DNA from: Mycobacterium numidiamassiliense
Lineage (GTDB): Bacteria; Actinomycetota; Actinomycetes; Mycobacteriales; Mycobacteriaceae
DNA: 64,000 bases
Reading direction: 5' to 3'
Assembly: GCF_900157365.1 (NCBI RefSeq)
Contig: NZ_FUEZ01000003.1
Span: 620,001 to 684,000, forward strand
Shown: positions 7,777 through 16,397 of the stretch, one piece after another
Layout of the letters: each line of letters starts with the position of its first letter
Numbering within the stretch: the stretch's first letter is position 1
Translations under genes and position numbers: made by a program
Notes under the pieces: generated by a model
Database searches by the model: none
What the model was told of the DNA's origin: nothing
What the model saw: only the letters and a program-made list of their open reading frames with translations

Positions 7777-9963
7777 ATGACCCTCGCCCTGGTCCCCGAC
7801 GTCGATGTGCCCGATGATTCTGCCCTGAACCTGATTTCGGATGCGGCCGGACGCATGCGGGTGTCGGTCGGGTGGGTGCGCTGCGACTCGCGTCGCGCCG
7901 TCGCGGTCGAAGAGGCCGTCGCCAAGTGCGACGGCGTGCGCGCCGTGCACGCCTACCCGCGCACCGGATCCGTCGTCGTCTGGTATTCGCCCCGGCGATG
8001 CGATCGCGCCGAGGTACTGGCGGCGATCGGCGGCGCCGCACACGTGGCCGCCGAGCTGATTCCCGCCCGCGCCCCGCATTCGTCGGAGATCCGCAACACC
8101 GATGTGCTGCGCATGGTGATCGGCGGCGCGGCGCTGGCGCTGCTCGGGGTGCGGCGCTACGTGTTCGCACGCCCGCCGCTGCTCGGCCCCAGTGGCCGGA
8201 TGGTCGCGACCGGCGCCACCATCTTCACCGGCTATCCGTTTCTGCGCGGCGCGCTGCGCTCGCTGCGGTCGGGCAAGGCCGGCACCGATGCCCTGGTCTC
8301 GGCCGCGACGGTGGCCAGCCTCATCCTGCGCGAGAACGTCGTCGCGCTCACCGTGCTGTGGCTGCTGAATATCGGTGAGTACCTACAGGATCTGACGTTG
8401 CGACGGACCCGGCGCGCCATCTCGGAACTGCTGCGCGGCAACCAGGACACGGCCTGGATCCGGCTGACTGACGGCCCGCAGGCCGGCACCGAGATCCAGG
8501 TGCCGATCGACACGGTGGAGATCGGCGACGAGGTGGTGGTGCACGACCACGTCGCGATCCCGGTCGACGGCTTGGTGGTCGACGGCGAGGCCATCGTCAA
8601 CCAATCCGCGATCACCGGTGAGAATCTGCCGGTCAGCATCACGGTCGGGGCGCACGTGCACGCCGGTTCGGTGGTGGAGCGCGGGCGCCTGGTGGTGCGC
8701 GCCGAGGCGGTCGGCAACCAGACGACCATCGGCCGCATCATCGCCCGGGTCGAGGAGGCGCATCACGACCGCGCGCCGATCCAGACGGTCGGCGAAAACT
8801 TCTCTCGCCGTTTCGTTCCCACCTCGTTCATCGTCTCCGCGATCACGCTGGCGATCACCGGCGACGTGCGGCGCGCCATGACCATGCTGCTGATCGCGTG
8901 CCCCTGCGCGGTGGGACTGGCCACCCCGACCGCGATCAGCGCCGCGATCGGCAACGGCGCTCGCCGCGGCATCCTGATCAAGGGCGGGTCGCACCTGGAG
9001 CAGGCGGGCCGGGTCGACGCGATCGTGTTCGACAAGACCGGAACCCTGACGGTCGGTCGCCCGGTGGTGACGAATATCGTTGCCATGCATAAGGATTGGG
9101 AGCCCGAGCAGGTACTGGCATATGCGGCCAGTTCGGAGATCCACTCGCGACACCCGCTGGCCGAGGCGGTGATCCGGTCGACCGAGGAGCGGCACATCAC
9201 CATCCCGCCGCACGAGGAGTGCGAGGTGCTGGTGGGGTTGGGCATGCGGACGTGGGCCGACGGTCGCACCCTGTTGCTGGGCAGCCCGTCCCTGCTGCGC
9301 GCCGAAAAGGTCAAGGTGTCGAAGAAGGCGCAGGAGTGGGTCGACAAGCTGCGGCGCCAGGCGGAGACACCGCTGCTGCTCGCGGTGGACGGCACCCTGG
9401 TGGGGCTGATCAGCCTGCGCGACGAAGTGCGGCCCGAGGCGGCCGAGGTGCTCACGCAGTTGCGGGACAACGGAATTCGCCGGATCGTCATGCTCACCGG
9501 AGACCACCCGGACATCGCCGGCGTCGTCGCCGCCGAACTCGGGATCGACGAGTGGCGCGCCGAGGTGATGCCGGAGGACAAACTCGCGGCGGTGCGCGAG
9601 CTGCAAAGCGAGGGCTACATCGTCGGCATGGTCGGCGACGGCATCAACGACGCGCCGGCGCTGGCGGCCGCGGACATCGGGATCGCGATGGGATTGGCCG
9701 GCACCGATGTCGCCGTCGAGACCGCCGATGTGGCGCTGACCAACGACGATCTGCATCGGCTGCTCGACGTCCGGGACTTGGGCGCCAGGGCGGTCGACGT
9801 CATCCGGGAGAACTACGGCATGTCCATCGCGGTCAACGCCGTCGGGCTGCTCATCGGCGCGGGCGGGGCGCTGTCCCCCGTGCTGGCCGCGATCCTGCAT
9901 AACGCCTCGTCAGTTGCGGTGGTAGCCAACAGCTCCCGGCTGATCCGGTATCGCCTCAACTGA
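7777..9963 (+). CDS. ctpC: P1B-type metal-transporting ATPase CtpC
   Basis: This 728-residue cation-exporting ATPase pumps metal out of the cytoplasm; Zn(2+) and Mn(2+) have both been proposed for CtpC. The features run in order: an N-terminal heavy-metal-associated-like domain lacking a CxxC, transmembrane helices, an actuator domain with ITGEN, the intramembrane CPC at residues 375-377, the phosphorylated Asp in DKTGTLT (Asp419), the P1B signature His-Pro at 459-460, and the hinge GDGINDAP from residue 620. All catalytic residues are present. It is the second gene of the pacL1-ctpC operon behind a Fur/Zur-like box. The next gene starts 22 nt downstream and may be read through from the same promoter. 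Confidence 0.95.
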   Translation: MTLALVPDVDVPDDSALNLISDAAGRMRVSVGWVRCDSRRAVAVEEAVAKCDGVRAVHAYPRTGSVVVWYSPRRCDRAEVLAAIGGAAHVAAELIPARAPHSSEIRNTDVLRMVIGGAALALLGVRRYVFARPPLLGPSGRMVATGATIFTGYPFLRGALRSLRSGKAGTDALVSAATVASLILRENVVALTVLWLLNIGEYLQDLTLRRTRRAISELLRGNQDTAWIRLTDGPQAGTEIQVPIDTVEIGDEVVVHDHVAIPVDGLVVDGEAIVNQSAITGENLPVSITVGAHVHAGSVVERGRLVVRAEAVGNQTTIGRIIARVEEAHHDRAPIQTVGENFSRRFVPTSFIVSAITLAITGDVRRAMTMLLIACPCAVGLATPTAISAAIGNGARRGILIKGGSHLEQAGRVDAIVFDKTGTLTVGRPVVTNIVAMHKDWEPEQVLAYAASSEIHSRHPLAEAVIRSTEERHITIPPHEECEVLVGLGMRTWADGRTLLLGSPSLLRAEKVKVSKKAQEWVDKLRRQAETPLLLAVDGTLVGLISLRDEVRPEAAEVLTQLRDNGIRRIVMLTGDHPDIAGVVAAELGIDEWRAEVMPEDKLAAVRELQSEGYIVGMVGDGINDAPALAAADIGIAMGLAGTDVAVETADVALTNDDLHRLLDVRDLGARAVDVIRENYGMSIAVNAVGLLIGAGGALSPVLAAILHNASSVAVVANSSRLIRYRLN

Positions 9964-9985
9964 TCAACTCCTGCACAATGAGCCC

Positions 9986-12900
9986 GTGACGCGGATATTC
10001 CTCAGCCATTCGAGCAAGGACAACGCGCAAGCGAGGGCGTTGCGGCAGTGGTTGATCGACCAGCGCCCCGAACTGGTCGACGAGATCTTCCTCGACATCG
10101 CCGAAGACACCGGGCTGGCGCCGGGTCAGCGGTGGAAGGACGCGCTGCGTCAGGCAAATCAGCGCTGCGAGGCGGTGATCTGCCTGGTCTCCCACTCCTG
10201 GGGAAGTTCGCCCGAGTGCAAGACGGAATACCGCACCGCGGAGACGTTGGGAAAACAGATCCTGGTCGCCCGGATCGAAGACACCGGCGACTCCGACATC
10301 ACCGCGGAGTGGCAGCGCTGCGATCTGTTCGCGCCCGGCCCGAAGACCGAGATCACGGCGTCCGGCACGCCGGTGCTCTTCAACGCCGCGGCGCTGGATC
10401 AGCTGAAAAAGGCGATCGAGGGGACCGGAATCGGGCCGGAGAACTTCGTCTGGCCGCCGCACAGCGACCCATTGCGGTCGCCGTATCGCGGCTGGGAGCC
10501 GTTCGAAGACATCGACGCCGGCGTGTTTTTCGGGCGGGACGCGGCGATCATGCGCGGCACCGACGAGCTGCGCAAGATGCGGTTCTCCGGCGTGAAGTCG
10601 CTGTTCGTGGTGCTCGGTCCGTCGGGCAGCGGTAAGTCGTCCTTCCTGCGGGCCGGCCTGATCCCCCGCCTGCAGCGCGACGACCGCAACTTTGTCGTGC
10701 TGGGGACCGTGCGCCCGGCGCGCAATGCGATGACCGGCGATCGCGGTTTGGCCGCGGCCATCCACTCGGCGTGCCGGGCGCTGAAGTTGCCGAATTCGCC
10801 GCCACTGGGCGAGATCAAGAAGATCTGCCGAGAACGAGACCACGAGCGGGTCCAGGAGTTGTTGGTCGCGGTGCGCACCGCCGCCGCGCAACGGCAGGCG
10901 CAGATCGTCACCGGGAACCCGCACCGCAACGCCGCGCCCCCGACCTTGGTGCTGCCGTTGGATCAGGCGGAGGAACTATTCTCCGCCGAATCCGCCTCCG
11001 CCCAGGCCGCCGAGGAAGCGGACGGCTTTCTCGACGTGCTCACAGCGGTCATCGCCGGCATCAACACCAACGACGTCGGGCTGATCGTCGCCGCGACGAT
11101 CCGCACCGACCGCTACGAGGCGATGCAGAACCATCCCGCGCTTGACGGCATCGGCACCGAGCTGTTCAACGAGCTGAAAACGATGCCACACCACCAATTT
11201 CCGGCCGCGATCAAGGGACCGGCCGCGCGCGCGTCCGAGGCAGGCAACCGACTCGCCATCGCCGACGATCTGATCGACCGGCTTGTCGCCGAGGCCGGCG
11301 CGGGCGCCGACACCCTGCCGCTGCTCGCGCTCACCCTGCAGCGGCTCTACACCGATTACGGCACCGCAGAAGAAATCACCCTGGACGACTACGAGTCCAT
11401 GGGCGGCATGCCCAACGTGGTGAACAACCAGATCGAGGAGATCCTCGAAGAGGGCTATCACGATCCCGATGCCGCGTTGGAACTGCTGCGCTCGGCGTTC
11501 ATCCCGTGGCTGGCCTCCATCAACCCCGACAACGACCGGCCCATGCGCCGGGTGGCGCTGCAATCCGAGCTGCCCGCCGAAAGCCGAAAGCTGATCGATG
11601 CTTTCGTGGAGAAGCGGCTGCTGGTGCGCGACCGGCGCCATAGCGAGGTGGTGCTCGAAGTCGCCCTGGAAAGCTTGCTGCGCCAGTGGGATCAACTGGT
11701 CGGATGGCTGCAGGAGGAACGCCAAAGCCTGCTCGTGGCAGCCGATCTCGAACGTGCGACCGCGGCGTGGGAGCGCAACGGTCGCGACGAATCCTGGCTA
11801 TTGGAGGGGGCACGCCTCGCGGTGGCCGAAACAGTCTCTGCAAAGCCAGGATTCGCCGAACGGCTCGACGTCGCCACCGAGTACCTCGCCGCCTCCCGGC
11901 AACGCCAGGACGGCAGGCTGCAGGCTGAACGGCAACGCTTTCGCGACCTGGTGGCGCGCCGGCTCGTCGCCGAGGCGAAAGCGATGATGGCCCAGACGAT
12001 TCCGGGTGGCGATGCGCGGGCCTTCCAGCAGCTGCTCGCGGCCCGGGCCATTTCATCCGAACCCGACGACGAAGCCATCTCGCACGCATTGGCATTGCGA
12101 CCCCGCACCCTCAAGATCATGGACGCTGGTAAACCCTTGCTCGGCTTGACGTTTCGTCCCGACGGGCAGCGCTTTGCCGCCGCCGCCGACGACAGGACGG
12201 TACGCGTCTGGGATGCGGTTACCGGCCGGCCGGTCGGCGAGCCACTCACCGGCCACACCACCAGGGTTCATTGTGTGGCGTACAGCCCCGACGGGCGGCT
12301 GCTGGCCAGCGGCGGCGGCGACAAGACGGTGCGATTGTGGGATGGGACCACCGGGGAGCCGATCGGTAGACCGCTGACGGGGCACACCGGCGTGATCTAC
12401 GCCGTGGCGTTCAGTCCCGACGGACACCGGCTGGCCAGCGCCGGCGACGACCGGACGGTACGAATCTGGGACGTCGCCACCGGGCAGCAGGTCAACGAGC
12501 CCCTCAGGGGGCACACCGGCGTGGTGTACGGCGTGGCGTTCAGTCCCGACGGACACCGGCTGGCCAGTGCGGGGGGTGACAAGACGGTGCGGCTGTGGGA
12601 CGCCGCCAGCGGCAAGCCCGCCGGCGCCCCCCTGACCGAGCACACCGACACGGTGTGGGTGGTGGTGTTCAGCCCCGACGGCGCCCGGGTGGCCAGTGGC
12701 AGCCGCGATCAGACCGTGCGGCTGGCCGATGCCGCCACCGGGCGGCCGCTGGGCGCGCCGCTGACCGGGCACACCAGCGTGGTGTGCGGTGTGGCGTTCA
12801 GTCCCGACGGCACGCGTGTCGCCAGCTCCAGCTACGACGGCACCGTGCGCATCTGGGACGGCCCGACCGCCGAGGTGCTGATCGGGCATACCGACGCGGT

Positions 12901-13120
12901 GCACGGGGTGGCGTTCAGCCCGGACGGGCAGCGGCTGGTCAGCGCCGGCCAGGACCACACCGTGCGGCTCTGGGATGCCGTCCACCGCAGGGCGCCCGGC
13001 GGTGGCGCCGAAGCACTATGCGCCAAGTTGACGGCGAACATGAGCGCCGAGCAGTGGAGTGTGTGGGTGTCGCCGGACATCGACTACGCACTCGCCTGCC
13101 CGGACCTGCCCATCCCTTAG
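9986..13120 (+). CDS. TIR - STAND-like NTPase - WD40 protein
   Basis: This is a 1044-residue three-part protein. Residues 1 to about 140 form a TIR domain: IFLSHSSKD at the start, and SPECKTE, in which Cys78 and Glu81 sit where TIR NADases keep their catalytic glutamate. Residues about 180-560 form a P-loop NTPase of the STAND type, with Walker A GPSGSGKS at 211-218 and Walker B LVLPLDQAEE near 321-330. From about residue 710 there are seven WD40 repeats, enough for one complete beta-propeller, each carrying variants of GHT...AFSPDG..LAS...D.TVR.WD. A short tail (CAKLTANMSAEQWSVWVSPDIDYALACPDLP) recurs in actinobacterial WD40 proteins. The layout suggests a ligand-sensing receptor whose NTPase clusters TIR domains, as in bacterial immunity and cell-death proteins. 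That role is inferred. The GTG at 9986 opens the TIR strand directly. It overlaps the convergent gene by 4 nt. Confidence 0.85.
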   Translation: MTRIFLSHSSKDNAQARALRQWLIDQRPELVDEIFLDIAEDTGLAPGQRWKDALRQANQRCEAVICLVSHSWGSSPECKTEYRTAETLGKQILVARIEDTGDSDITAEWQRCDLFAPGPKTEITASGTPVLFNAAALDQLKKAIEGTGIGPENFVWPPHSDPLRSPYRGWEPFEDIDAGVFFGRDAAIMRGTDELRKMRFSGVKSLFVVLGPSGSGKSSFLRAGLIPRLQRDDRNFVVLGTVRPARNAMTGDRGLAAAIHSACRALKLPNSPPLGEIKKICRERDHERVQELLVAVRTAAAQRQAQIVTGNPHRNAAPPTLVLPLDQAEELFSAESASAQAAEEADGFLDVLTAVIAGINTNDVGLIVAATIRTDRYEAMQNHPALDGIGTELFNELKTMPHHQFPAAIKGPAARASEAGNRLAIADDLIDRLVAEAGAGADTLPLLALTLQRLYTDYGTAEEITLDDYESMGGMPNVVNNQIEEILEEGYHDPDAALELLRSAFIPWLASINPDNDRPMRRVALQSELPAESRKLIDAFVEKRLLVRDRRHSEVVLEVALESLLRQWDQLVGWLQEERQSLLVAADLERATAAWERNGRDESWLLEGARLAVAETVSAKPGFAERLDVATEYLAASRQRQDGRLQAERQRFRDLVARRLVAEAKAMMAQTIPGGDARAFQQLLAARAISSEPDDEAISHALALRPRTLKIMDAGKPLLGLTFRPDGQRFAAAADDRTVRVWDAVTGRPVGEPLTGHTTRVHCVAYSPDGRLLASGGGDKTVRLWDGTTGEPIGRPLTGHTGVIYAVAFSPDGHRLASAGDDRTVRIWDVATGQQVNEPLRGHTGVVYGVAFSPDGHRLASAGGDKTVRLWDAASGKPAGAPLTEHTDTVWVVVFSPDGARVASGSRDQTVRLADAATGRPLGAPLTGHTSVVCGVAFSPDGTRVASSSYDGTVRIWDGPTAEVLIGHTDAVHGVAFSPDGQRLVSAGQDHTVRLWDAVHRRAPGGGAEALCAKLTANMSAEQWSVWVSPDIDYALACPDLPIP
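12248..13000 (+). repeat. Tandem WD40-coding repeats, 129-nt period
   Basis: Blades begin at 12248, 12377, 12506, 12635 and 12764, exactly 129 nt apart; the last begins at 12881, 117 nt on. An earlier, more diverged blade lies just upstream. Nucleotide identity between neighbouring blades is high, for instance around 12405-12440 and 12534-12569, so unequal recombination could change repeat number. Confidence 0.8.
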
Positions 13121-13770
13121 CAGCAGCACTGCTGGCCGCGCCAGGACCGGATGCCCTCGGCGACGGCGAGGCCGGCGATGGCCAGGCCGATCGCCGGGTC
13201 GACCCACCAACCACCCGACCAGCTGGCCGTGATCGTCAGCCCGGTCAGCACCCCGGCCGCCTGTAGGGCGCACAGGTAGTTCTGCGTTCCCTCCCCGGCG
13301 GTGGCCTCAGAGTGCAGGGTCGCGCCCAGCCGGTGATTGGCCCAGCCCAGCAGCGGCATCAGCATCAACCCAATGGCCGTCAACCAGATACCGATCGCCG
13401 AGACGTGCGCATGGCGCCCCTCGAGGAGATCGCGGACGGATTCGGCGGCGATGTAGGGGGCGGTCAACCAAAACGACAGCGCCACACCGCGTTGCGCGCG
13501 TCGCTCGGCCGTCGCGGAGAGCGTCCGGGTGCCACTGAAGCGCCACACCACCATCGCGCTGGCCAATGCCTCGGCCGCGCCGCCGAGCGCCCACCCGGTC
13601 AGCGCGACCGATCCCACCGCCAGGCCCTGCCACAGGCCGACAACACTTTCGACGAGCACGACGGTCAGGCTGATCCACGCCAGCCGCCGCGCCCAGTCGG
13701 CGCTGCGCCGCCATCCGGGGTCGCGCACCAGGGTAGGAGTCGGCTCGACAAGCAAGGTCATCGTCTGCAT
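13117..13770 (-). CDS. Cation-efflux-like integral membrane protein
   Basis: A 217-residue membrane protein equivalent to Rv3271c. Several hydrophobic helices are visible (AWISLTVVLVESVVGLWQGLAVGSVALTGWALGGAAEALASAMVVWRF; LSFWLTAPYIAAESV; IGIWLTAIGLMLMPLLGW; WWVDPAIGLAIAGLAVAEGIRSW), an arrangement like the transmembrane half of cation diffusion facilitators, including a WVDPAIG segment. It lacks an obvious cytoplasmic domain. The protein ends QQCCC, a Cys triplet that could bind metal, fitting its closeness to pacL1-ctpC. The ATG at 13770 is supported by TACCAT exactly six bases upstream, a leaderless arrangement. Substrate and activity are unproven. Confidence 0.8.
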   Translation of the reverse strand: MQTMTLLVEPTPTLVRDPGWRRSADWARRLAWISLTVVLVESVVGLWQGLAVGSVALTGWALGGAAEALASAMVVWRFSGTRTLSATAERRAQRGVALSFWLTAPYIAAESVRDLLEGRHAHVSAIGIWLTAIGLMLMPLLGWANHRLGATLHSEATAGEGTQNYLCALQAAGVLTGLTITASWSGGWWVDPAIGLAIAGLAVAEGIRSWRGQQCCC

Positions 13771-13776
13771 TCGGCG

Positions 13777-13782
13777 ATGGTA
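13777..13782 (-). promoter_or_regulatory. -10 box for a leaderless transcript of the CDF-like gene
   Basis: TACCAT read on the minus strand, then six bases, then the ATG at 13770. This matches TANNNT with transcription starting on the start codon, and selects this start over the in-frame ATG at 13761. Confidence 0.55.
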
Positions 13783-13880
13783 GGGCCGTTGCGGCATGCT
13801 CAGACTCGTCGACACTCGGCAGTAATAGATCTGTGTTCAACCCGGTAACTTGGTCTTTCACGGGCTTGGCAATCTCACGG

Positions 13881-14594
13881 ATGGTGCAGGTGTCGACGGT
13901 GTGCGACGGGAATCAGAACGGCGAGATCGGAATCGAGTGGGTCGACGTTTCGGTCGAGCCGAATCACGTTGAACAGTTCCGCACCGACCGCGCCAGGGTC
14001 TACGAGGTCACCATCGATCCAGGCACGGCGACCTTGTTTCACCGACACGACCGCGACACCGTGTACGTCATCACCTCCGGCGGGCGGTTCCGATCGCAAG
14101 AGCCAGGCCGTCAGCGCAGCCGGACATCTCTGGGACGTTCGACCGCACTGCTGAGCCAACTGCGGCTGCTGGCAACCCGTCTGACGCGTGGCTGGCTGCG
14201 AGTGCCCGCAGGTACCGTGATCCTGCAGCCGCACAAGGCCTTTCCGCTGATCCACCGCGTGCACGCGCACCGGTCGAATTCTGGGCCTATCCGGATGATC
14301 GGGATCGAACTACCAACCGGCCATCCAGCGCCGCGTCGGATTGGCCGCGCACCAGGATTGCGCGTCGAGAAGCACACCTCGCGCTGGCTCGTCTACCGGC
14401 TGCGGCTGGATCCTGGCGCCACCACAACTTTCACGGTGGCAAGCGGTGGTGTGCTGGTCGTGGTCGCCGGAACGGCCGTGCCTTCCGATGGCCAAGGCGC
14501 CGTAGCGGGTTCGGCGCGCCAGCTTCCACCTGGCACCGTCACGGTGCGCGCTTCGGGTCCCCGCGCACTTGACGCGGTCATCGTGCCGAGGTGA
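13881..14594 (+). CDS. Cupin-like hypothetical protein
   Basis: A protein of about 237 residues with one or two cupin-like halves. The first half contains PGTATLFHRHDRDTVYVITSGG, which looks like cupin motif 1 (His-x-His and a following acidic residue), and the second has LDPGATTTFTVASGGVLVVVAGTAVP, a similar strand pattern without the histidines. A basic linker separates the two. The cupin fold and metal binding are inferred. The start is uncertain: a GTG at 13833 and GTGs at 13890 and 13899 are in frame and none has a clear ribosome-binding site. No counterpart beside Rv3271c is recalled from M. tuberculosis. Confidence 0.55.
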   Translation: MVQVSTVCDGNQNGEIGIEWVDVSVEPNHVEQFRTDRARVYEVTIDPGTATLFHRHDRDTVYVITSGGRFRSQEPGRQRSRTSLGRSTALLSQLRLLATRLTRGWLRVPAGTVILQPHKAFPLIHRVHAHRSNSGPIRMIGIELPTGHPAPRRIGRAPGLRVEKHTSRWLVYRLRLDPGATTTFTVASGGVLVVVAGTAVPSDGQGAVAGSARQLPPGTVTVRASGPRALDAVIVPR

Positions 14595-14606
14595 GATCGG
14601 GCCATG

Positions 14607-16256
14607 TCACACCCCCGCCTGGTCTTGGATTGATTGGCTCTTCAGCAACCGTTTGAGCACCTTGCCCCCCGCGTTGCGGGGCAGCGCGTCGACGAACACC
14701 ACATCACGCGGAATCTTGAAGCGGGCCAACCGATTTCGGACATACTCCTTGACGTCATGCTCGGTCAGCGACGCGCCGGGTCGCACGACGATAAAGCTTC
14801 GCAGCCGCTGACCGAACTCCTCGTCGCTGACGCCGACGACCGCAACATCGCGAATGTCCGGATGATGGGCGAGTGCCTCTTCGACCTCACCCGGGAACAC
14901 GTTCTCGCCCCCGGAGACGATCATTTCGTCGTCGCGCCCGTCGATGAACAGCCGGCCGGCCCGATCGAAATGGCCCACGTCGCCGGTGGCCATCAGGTCC
15001 TCAATCGATTCCTTGGTGCCACCACCGGTGTATCCCTCGAAGGCCAGCACGTTGCCGACGAAGATCCTTCCCGGTATTCCCGGGGGAGCCTCATGCCGGT
15101 CCTCGGTGAAAACTTTGACGACCGACCCGGGCACGACTCCCCCGACGCATCCCGGCTCGACGGTCAGATCGGCTGGCGTCGCGATGCTGGCGTAGGCGAC
15201 CTCGGTGGACCCGTACATGTTGTAGACCATCGGCCCCAATGCTGCGAGCGCACGCGTGGCCACTGCGGCGCCCAGCTGGGATCCGCCGACGAACACGATG
15301 CGCAATGCCGACAAGTCGTGCTCGGCGAGGGCTGCCGGACCCAGATCCAGAATGCGCTGAAGCATGATCGGCACGACGATCATGGCACTGGCCCGATGCG
15401 CGGCCACGCTGGCCAAGGTCTGCTCGGCATCGAACTTGCGGTGTAGCACCAACGTCGAGCCCAGCACCATCGCCATCATCGCATGACTAAAACCCAACGA
15501 ATGAAACAGTGGCACACAGCATTCGGTGACTTCGCGGCCTCGAAAAGGCACCTTCCCAAGCAGGCTCCCAACCGGTATCAGCGAGTACGGCTCCGAGCGC
15601 GCTGCGCCCTTCGGAACTCCCGTCGTTCCGCTTGTCAGAATGACGATCTTGGGCCGGCCACCGGAATTGGGCGGCGGGGAGGTATCGCCATGTTGGATCA
15701 GAGCGTCGAGTGTGTCAGGGCCGGGTGTCTGGGTCCAGGCCCGAAACCGTCCCAACCGCGGGCAGACGTCTGCGACAGTGGTGCTGTATTCGTCGTCGTA
15801 AACAAGTAAGTCGACGCCTTCGCGAGCAACCATGTCGGCCAGTTGCGCACTGCCGAAACCGGTGTTGAGCAGCACGACCCCGGCGCCGGATTTGGCGGCA
15901 CCGTAGACCGCTTCCAGGAAACCCCGGTGGTTTGCGGCCAAGATCGCGACACGAGCACCCGGACCAAGCCCGCGCCGGCGCCATTCGTTGGCCAACGCGT
16001 TGGTCCGGATGTCCAGATCGCCGAAACTCAGCGCGCCGCGCTCGTCGATCAGCGCCACTCCGTCGTGGTCTCGGGCGGCGGTGATCGCCGTCGCCGCCCC
16101 CAACAGGCCGTAGCGCTCGAGTGCGCGGAGCACCTCGAACATTCGACCGGCTCGGACCAGCCGCAACCCACCGGACCGCGCGAACTGCAGTAGCGACCAG
16201 GCTTCCAATCCGAGGCGTCTGATTGGCTTAGCCACCGCCTGCACAGTGTTCGTCAC
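14607..16256 (-). CDS. Fatty-acyl-CoA/AMP ligase, FadD family (FadD12-like)
   Basis: This 549-residue adenylate-forming enzyme activates a carboxylic acid with ATP and passes it to CoA. Its motifs are complete: the P-loop ILTSGTTGVPKGA, the YNMYGSTEVA adenine-binding segment, TGDVGHFDRAGRLFIDGRDDEMIVSGGENVFPGEVE spanning the hinge, and the catalytic lysine in NAGGKVLKR near the C-terminus. Its N-terminus (LGLEAWSLLQFARSGGLRL) resembles FadD12/FadD2-type mycobacterial ligases, but the exact paralogue and fatty acid cannot be decided by eye. It starts with GTG at 16256 and is transcribed divergently from the methyltransferase across about 140 bp. It converges on the cupin gene 12 nt away. Confidence 0.88.
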   Translation of the reverse strand: MTNTVQAVAKPIRRLGLEAWSLLQFARSGGLRLVRAGRMFEVLRALERYGLLGAATAITAARDHDGVALIDERGALSFGDLDIRTNALANEWRRRGLGPGARVAILAANHRGFLEAVYGAAKSGAGVVLLNTGFGSAQLADMVAREGVDLLVYDDEYSTTVADVCPRLGRFRAWTQTPGPDTLDALIQHGDTSPPPNSGGRPKIVILTSGTTGVPKGAARSEPYSLIPVGSLLGKVPFRGREVTECCVPLFHSLGFSHAMMAMVLGSTLVLHRKFDAEQTLASVAAHRASAMIVVPIMLQRILDLGPAALAEHDLSALRIVFVGGSQLGAAVATRALAALGPMVYNMYGSTEVAYASIATPADLTVEPGCVGGVVPGSVVKVFTEDRHEAPPGIPGRIFVGNVLAFEGYTGGGTKESIEDLMATGDVGHFDRAGRLFIDGRDDEMIVSGGENVFPGEVEEALAHHPDIRDVAVVGVSDEEFGQRLRSFIVVRPGASLTEHDVKEYVRNRLARFKIPRDVVFVDALPRNAGGKVLKRLLKSQSIQDQAGV

Positions 16257-16397
16257 ACACCGATGCTGCCCCGGGTCGCACTCATTGATAAGGGCGCAAC
16301 GCCCTCGTCACGGGGGTCTTTGGTCACCGCCTCGGACACTCGAATATTCGCTCGTTACTGTGTCTAACCAGTACCGGATCGAGAGAGGGGACCACGG

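Noticed and set aside
12113-13010. The 129-nt tandem repeats considered as an independent DNA repeat or minisatellite
   Set aside because: They stay in frame and encode well-formed WD40 blades; protein selection explains them.
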